This document shows positions 61,301 through 64,000 of a stretch of 64,000 nucleotides of DNA, piece after piece. The stretch's first letter is position 1. Every line of letters starts with the position of its first letter. This DNA comes from Blastobasis lacticolella. Its lineage: Eukaryota; Arthropoda; Insecta; Lepidoptera; Blastobasidae. Where the stretch lies: assembly GCA_905147135.1 (NCBI GenBank), contig LR990065.1, positions 1,178,001-1,242,000 on the forward strand. Reading direction: 5' to 3'. The notes beneath the pieces are model-generated. The model did not search any database, was not told the origin of the DNA, and saw only the letters and a program-made list of their open reading frames with translations. A program made the position numbers and the translations under genes.

Positions 61301-63416
61301 ACTGAATTTGTAACCATGATCCAATCTGGTCAGGTTCCCCTGGTAGCAGGGTCACGGAGGTCAGATGGTAGTCGCTCCACTGCGATTACCTGACCTACCA
61401 AATCCTGGATCATGGTCACGGCGGACCCCAGGCTCTCGTGCGCGAGAGCACAACCGGGACATTAACGCCAAATCCTTTATTAACATATGAAATTACAGGC
61501 ATGAGGCATCTTGGTCCTCACAGTGACAATGCACCTGCGGTTTTGCATTTTTGTTGCCTGCAATCCAAATGTAAGAATCGTAGTTGTTATGGGCGACAGT
61601 TACCATTTACCATCAGTAGGCCTAGCACAAGTTGCTCTCGCGCGCGATAAGCGAGAAAAAGCGCGACATAGGTATTGCTATCTCTTTCGTCTTAGTATTG
61701 AGAGAAAGAGACAAACGCTCCATCGCGGCGCGAGCTTTGTCGCGGACACACTTGTGTTAGGGCCACTGGTGGGCTGTCTGCTCGCTTGTCACAGAGTAGA
61801 ATAAAAAGAGATCCTGGATCATGGCCAAGGCGGATCCCAGACGCCAAGATGATGATGCTAATAGTAATATTGTAATACCTCTTCAGCCTTCGGCCAGACG
61901 GCCACCACGACAGCTTCCAGCGTATTCGGCGGAGGACTCGGCGCCACCACTGGCTTTGGGCAGAACGGTGAGTAGAATATAACAGAATACAATATTTATT
62001 CGCTCAAAACATGATTACAACTATACTGCCGTACAAATTTGAAATGCAGTGAATGCATTTTTTCACTTTTGGGTTTATTCTATTTTCGGAATCCAGGAAA
62101 CGAAATCTTATCGAATCAGAGACCCGTTTTTTTGATACCTACTCTGTTATTTTTGTCAGATAAAAATTTGTTGCAAAAAAATAACAACCTGTACTGCAAA
62201 CATGTTTTTCTCAAAACTAGATAAATGCACTCACTGCTGTTTAATTTTGTACGGCAGTATAGGTCTTAAGATTATCATCACAAAGTGGCTCACACATGGT
62301 CAGTATCCTCATCTGCCATTACTAGTAGTCATTAGAAATGAAGTTGGGCAGTAATTGGCTTAAACAGCGTTTTATTTAATTTTTTTTCAAATAAGTAACT
62401 CGTCAATTTCGTAATTCGTAGCAATTACATTGTAACTGACAGACCAATCTGTATTATATTAAAATCGATTGCTGTTCGTTAGTCTCGCTGAAACGCAAGA
62501 TCGGCTTCACCAATTTTGTTATTTTTTTTTGTTCTGTTGCGAATACAAAAAGGAAGATAGGGAGGGGCAGGGTAGGGTAGGGGTAGGACAACACGCGGAC
62601 GAAGTCGCCGGGTCAACTAGATACAATAAAAAAAATCTTGACCTAGCTATCGCCATTGTGCGGTTCCAAAGGAACTTTCTCCCACGCACACTAATGTTGT
62701 GGAATGAACTACCTGGAGAGGCTTTCCCTGGAGAGTACAACATGGAGTTCTCCAAGAAAGGGGTTAAAAGGTTTTTACGGGGTCGGCAACGCGTGGGTGA
62801 TGCACCTGGTATTGCAAACGTCCATAGGCTGCGGCGATTGCTTACCATCAGGCAGGCCGTAAGCTTGTTTGCCACCTTGGTGGTATAAAAAAAGAAAATC
62901 ATGAAAACAAAATAGAACAAAAAATATCAGCAATTAATTAAATAAATAACATGTCAATTAAATTCAATTAAATATGAACGTTTGGCGGTGAAGGATAAGG
63001 TTGCCGCCAATGTTGGCAAGCGAAAATGGAGAGAAGGTAGAAAAGGGTAATTAGTTGTGACCAGGGGACCAAGGGCCCAACAGTTGATCGTCGGAAGTTA
63101 TATATATGCCGTGGAAGTTGGCACATTTCTCTAGCGCGATGTAGGATTGTTAGCGCCATCTATGTGCGGATGCTTGCCAACCTTGTGTTCGTGTACTCGT
63201 AATGTGAGTATCGTTGAGTTTCCCTAGTGGAGCGATAGATGTCGCTACAAACGTAAGTGCCTACGGGGTTGCATGTCGTGGCGTCCTTTGTAGTATATTC
63301 CATTCTTTCTTTCTAAGCTGGGGCGTTCTCCTTCGGCGGCGGTACGGCCGCGAACACGAGTACGGCGGGGCTGTTCGGCGCGGCCAAGCCCGCCTTCGGG
63401 GCGCCCTCCACTTCTG
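52322..63416 (+). CDS. Nup98: Nup98-96 nucleoporin, first eight coding exons (partial)
   Basis: Exons at 52322-52364, 56474-56602, 57006-57203, 57880-58011, 58733-58869, 60436-60556, 61887-61967 and 63318-63416. All splice as GT-AG and keep frame (940 nt, 313 residues so far). The protein starts 'MFPKPAFGSNTSGFG' and is Gly/Ala/Thr-rich with FG and GLFG repeats ('GGLFGG', 'TGLFGA', 'AGLFGA'). It is interrupted by the GLEBS segment: 'KYNPVVGTDMVVKAG' in exon 5 and 'EYESKSLEELRLEDYVAGRK' in exon 6. GLEBS binds the mRNA export factor Rae1/Gle2, and FG repeats form the pore permeability barrier and bind transport receptors. The autoproteolytic domain and the Nup96 moiety would lie beyond 64000. 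Exons are markedly GC-richer than introns. The start was chosen because the first Met is followed directly by FG sequence in frame with all later exons. Confidence 0.93.
52683..54436 (-). mobile_element. Transib element with intact ends in Nup98 intron 1
   Basis: 1754 bp. Both termini read CACATAGGGGTATTT inward; the inverted repeats extend ~40 bp, with CTAGCCGGGCGAAATT in both. The target duplication CAGCG lies at 52678-52682 and 54437-54441. A 5-bp GC-rich TSD and CAC-starting ends are Transib hallmarks. The interior encodes, on the minus strand, the C-terminal part of a Transib/RAG1-like transposase. The element is internally shortened (full Transibs are ~3 kb), so it is a non-autonomous deletion derivative or degraded copy. 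It sits antisense to Nup98. Confidence 0.88.
52898..53850 (-). pseudogene. Transib (RAG1-like) transposase, C-terminal part
   Basis: The minus ORF 52980-53738 (252 aa) contains 'IVDVPKAGFGNTNDGNTSRR', 'AAEITGIDYNLIFRLKIILE', 'HPMTPTMHKILMHGATVMEK' and 'LLPIGLLSEESGEARNKHFR' followed by 'MYRYNFARKFSRI'. The Glu in LSEESGEARNK is the likely third acid of the DDE triad, matching the same region of RAG1. A one-base frameshift near 53075 moves the tail to another frame that reads 'SRMHPFSKDAIAMFLPPSPE' and ends at a TGA at 52898-52900 after an acidic Ser/Asp/Glu run. The first two catalytic acids and the N-terminal half are missing, so it is inactive. Confidence 0.8.
54447..54672 (-). repeat. Dispersed ~250-bp repeat, antisense copy in Nup98 intron 1
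   Basis: AATCTTACACTAGCGGGTGT ... GAGATTATGGCAATAAGCTC ... GCAGTGGACTGTTGTGGGCT. It abuts the right end of the Transib element. Confidence 0.7.
54673..56194. other. Remainder of Nup98 intron 1
   Basis: AT-rich intron sequence. ORF 55630-55812 (60 aa) has no domain. GTGGTAAGTGACGATGCGGC at 55011 also occurs at 48471, a small dispersed repeat. Confidence 0.4.
56195..56418 (+). mobile_element. LINE 3' tail in Nup98 intron 1 (second copy of the 13799 family)
   Basis: TGTGTTTCTGCCGGTGAGTA through CAGTGGAGTGCC, TAGGCAGCGGTGACCACTTT and TGTTTGCCTACCGTATGACA to the A-run at 56412. It lies only ~55 bp before exon 2, close to the branch-point zone. It contains GTGAGT-like donor sequence near its start. 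Confidence 0.75.
56474..56602 (+). CDS. Nup98: Nup98 coding exon 2
   Basis: 129 nt, after CCCCCAG and before GTGAGT, phase 1 to phase 1. Encodes 'SFSTANTTASPFGGFKPAAT' and an Ala-rich FG segment. Confidence 0.9.
57006..57203 (+). CDS. Nup98: Nup98 coding exon 3
   Basis: 198 nt, after CCCCCAG and before GTAAGA. It carries three GLFG-type repeats plus 'GFGFGQTTTGGG'. The richest GLFG exon in the window. Confidence 0.9.
57204..57879. other. Nup98 intron 3
   Basis: AT-rich. No element recognised. Confidence 0.5.
57880..58011 (+). CDS. Nup98: Nup98 coding exon 4
   Basis: 132 nt, after CCCCGCAG and before GTGAGT. Encodes 'SSFGFGGTSTASTSGGLFGA' and two truncated GGLF repeats. Confidence 0.9.
58247..58400 (-). 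repeat. RTE-type LINE 3' end, antisense, in Nup98 intron 4
   Basis: CAGCCAGAAGATGCCCACTC, CTGGGTATAGGCCTCCCCAA and ATCTTTACCAGGTCGTCGGT: complement of the terminal sequence seen at 39960-40110. Confidence 0.7.
58405..58645 (-). repeat. tRNA-Gly-type SINE body, antisense, with inverted end
   Basis: Matches the body at 43866-44030 (ACAAATTCACACAGCGCCAT; CACCCAGACCCGTAATAGAA). At 58594-58635 a reversed piece (TTTGGGGCTAGATGGTGCTG, TGTGAATTGTCC) lets the two ends pair. Confidence 0.65.
58681..58700. repeat. (TTTC)n microsatellite
   Basis: Pyrimidine-rich tetranucleotide run ~30-50 bp before exon 5. It may serve as part of the polypyrimidine context. Confidence 0.8.
58733..58869 (+). CDS. Nup98: Nup98 coding exon 5, first half of GLEBS
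   Basis: 137 nt, after TCCATAG and before GTAGGT, phase 1 to phase 0. Encodes 'AKYNPVVGTDMVVKAGASQN' and 'INIKHHCITCMK', the conserved opening of the Rae1-binding segment. Confidence 0.93.
59066..59312 (-). repeat. Dispersed ~250-bp repeat, antisense, in Nup98 intron 5
   Basis: GAATAGCACCACCCCATCTC, GTAAGAGGCGACTAAGGGAC, GGAGATTATGGCAATGACCT and GCAGTGGACTGTTATGGGCT. Confidence 0.75.
59455..59650 (+). repeat. CR1-type LINE 3' tail in Nup98 intron 5
   Basis: GTGGAATGAACTACCTGGAG, TTTTTACGGGGTCGGCAACG, AACGTCCATAGGCTGCGGTG and an A-run at 59637. Same family as 62660-62888 and 63465-63585. Confidence 0.75.
60436..60556 (+). CDS. Nup98: Nup98 coding exon 6, second half of GLEBS
   Basis: 121 nt, after CCCTATAG and before GTGAGT, phase 0 to phase 1. 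Encodes 'EYESKSLEELRLEDYVAGRK', the conserved end of the GLEBS segment, then returns to FG sequence ('KPLFGGG'). Confidence 0.93.
60629..60658. repeat. 30-bp perfect AT palindrome
   Basis: ACTTATATTATATAA directly followed by its complement. In Nup98 intron 6. Confidence 0.85.
61118..61478 (+). repeat. tRNA-derived SINE, most complete copy (Nup98 intron 6)
   Basis: Head GAGCGTCGGGGGCCGGGCGG with A-box-like GGCCGGGCGGTTGAG and B box GGTTCGAATCC. Body GGGAAAACATCGTGATGAAG, CAATCTGGTCAGGTTCCCCT and CCTGGATCATGGTCACGGCG; end ACAACCGGGACATTAACGCC. It serves as the reference for the antisense copies in the tandem array and at 42960, and for the fragments at 45070, 58035 and 61810. Confidence 0.82.
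61887..61967 (+). CDS. Nup98: Nup98 coding exon 7
   Basis: 81 nt, after CTTCAG and before GTGAGT, phase 1 to phase 1. Encodes 'AFGQTATTTASSVFGGGLGA' and 'TTGFGQN'. Confidence 0.9.
62026..62257. mobile_element. Mariner-like MITE, 232 bp, TSD TA (Nup98 intron 7)
   Basis: Ends CTGCCGTACAAATTTGAAAT and TTTAATTTTGTACGGCAG, with TA on both sides (62024-62025 and 62258-62259). Inner arms GCAGTGAATGCAT / ATGCACTCACTGC also pair. No ORF. Confidence 0.8.
62570..62890 (+). pseudogene. CR1-type LINE RT C-terminus and tail (Nup98 intron 7)
   Basis: The + ORF 62469-62888 is, from ~62580, a LINE C-terminus: 'VRFQRNFLPRTLMLWNELPG', 'EYNMEFSKKGVKRFLRGRQR' and 'VGDAPGIANVHRLRRLLTIR', stop at 62886 followed by an A-run. 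This is the best-coding member of the tail family found in the window, and shows that the other tails are 5'-truncated LINE copies rather than SINEs. Confidence 0.78.
63318..63416 (+). CDS. Nup98: Nup98 coding exon 8
   Basis: 99 nt, after TTTCTAAG and before GTGAGT, phase 1 to phase 1. Encodes 'GAFSFGGGTAANTSTAGLFG' and 'AAKPAFGAPSTS'. The gene continues to the right. Confidence 0.88.
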
Positions 63417-63464
63417 GTGAGTCACCTGCGTTGCCTGCTGTATCGGTGTGCTGTGTTGGAGACT

Positions 63465-63585
63465 ATGGCGGGATCGCGCGTGGGCGATGCCCCTGGTATT
63501 TCAAACGTCCATAGGCTGCGGTGACTGCTTACTAACAGGCAGGCCGTGAGCTTGTTTGCCACCGCAGTGGTATAAAAATTAATGA
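63465..63585 (+). repeat. CR1-type LINE 3' tail in Nup98 intron 8
   Basis: GCGTGGGCGATGCCCCTGGT, AACGTCCATAGGCTGCGGTG, GCAGGCCGTGAGCTTGTTTG. Very short 5'-truncated copy of the 62570 family. Confidence 0.72.
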
Positions 63586-64000
63586 GCCGTTTTCGAGAAT
63601 TGCCTCCTAAAAATTTACAAAGATGGCGCGCTCTAAAACATAATAATGTTTCGAGTTCTTAGAGCCTGCGTATTTATGCGTAACATAAATTTGTTTGTAA
63701 GAGTTGGACTGTTAGTGAAGCAATCGCCAAAAAGTGGCAAAAAACCTCGTAACTAATTGACGTCCAGTTTTTTACTTCTCGAAAACGGCGGCCTACAACA
63801 AAAAATGCTCAAACTTTAAGGTAATCAACATAAGAAGCTCTACAACTTTTGCCTTGTAAATTTTTTCAAATTCCCAACCGTTTACGAGCAAAACGGTCGT
63901 GGTTGTGGCGGTAGGTAAAATATCCTATTCTTAAGGAATTGTATGAAGTGTATAATGCGAAATATTGTATTTTTTTTATATTTAAAATACATTTAGACGA
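63586..64000. other. Nup98 intron 8, right edge
   Basis: AT-rich intron sequence, no element recognised. Confidence 0.5.

Noticed and set aside
61500..61800. Separate small gene or promoter near the TCGCGCGCGATAAGCGAG stretch
   Set aside because: Lies inside Nup98 intron 6. The 97-aa ORF has no domain, and the GC patch has no supporting splice or initiator context.

Overview
This window looks like nuclear DNA of a lepidopteran insect. One host gene is securely recognisable: the 5' portion of the nucleoporin gene Nup98 (Nup98-96), + strand, eight coding exons between 52322 and 63416, continuing past the right edge. No rRNA, functional tRNA, CRISPR array or bacterial-style operon was seen. The lepidopteran call rests on the Nup98 reading frame, tRNA-derived SINEs, many LINE 3' tails and dispersed-repeat types I associate with moth and butterfly genomes; it is an inference.

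Layout. 1-2817: old repeats with a Jockey-like reverse transcriptase (RT) relic. 2818-8249: an LTR element with two seemingly identical 488-bp LTRs, a TATA target duplication and no gag-pol; its interior holds a 15-bp minisatellite. 9130-22605: four tandem copies of a ~1.5-kb unit, each carrying an antisense SINE. Comparing copies dates and bounds what landed in them: a 1.6-kb LINE (TSD ACCTTA), a LINE tail, a ~6-kb I/LOA-type LINE (TSD ATAGTTAGTA, TAA tail), and two MITEs (TSDs TAA and CAG). 23586-33193: a nest at least four deep. A Harbinger-type MITE was split by an LTR element (TSD CACG); the 3' LTR of that element was split by a DIRS-like tyrosine-recombinase retroelement with inverted ends; a fold-back element sits at the left end of the latter. 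33760-39540: a Jockey-like LINE split in mid-codon by a Ty3/Gypsy element with identical 165-bp LTRs (TSD GAGGC). 39.5-52.2 kb: SINEs, RTE tails, MITEs, fold-backs and a nine-copy 49-bp minisatellite. 52.3 kb to the end: Nup98, whose first coding intron holds a Transib element (a relative of RAG1) with both termini and the 5-bp TSD CAGCG.

How it works together. Nup98 is the only gene expected to serve the host. Its exons give an FG/GLFG-rich region and the GLEBS segment that binds Rae1/Gle2 at the nuclear pore. Nearly everything else is mobile DNA at different stages of decay. The best leads are the DIRS-like element and its fold-back partner, the Transib element, the two structurally young but coding-defective LTR elements, and the tandem array, which acts as a built-in set of empty sites.

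Limits. Everything was read by eye. Family names rest on recognised protein motifs and on terminal/TSD structure. Identity statements such as 'identical LTRs' are by visual comparison.
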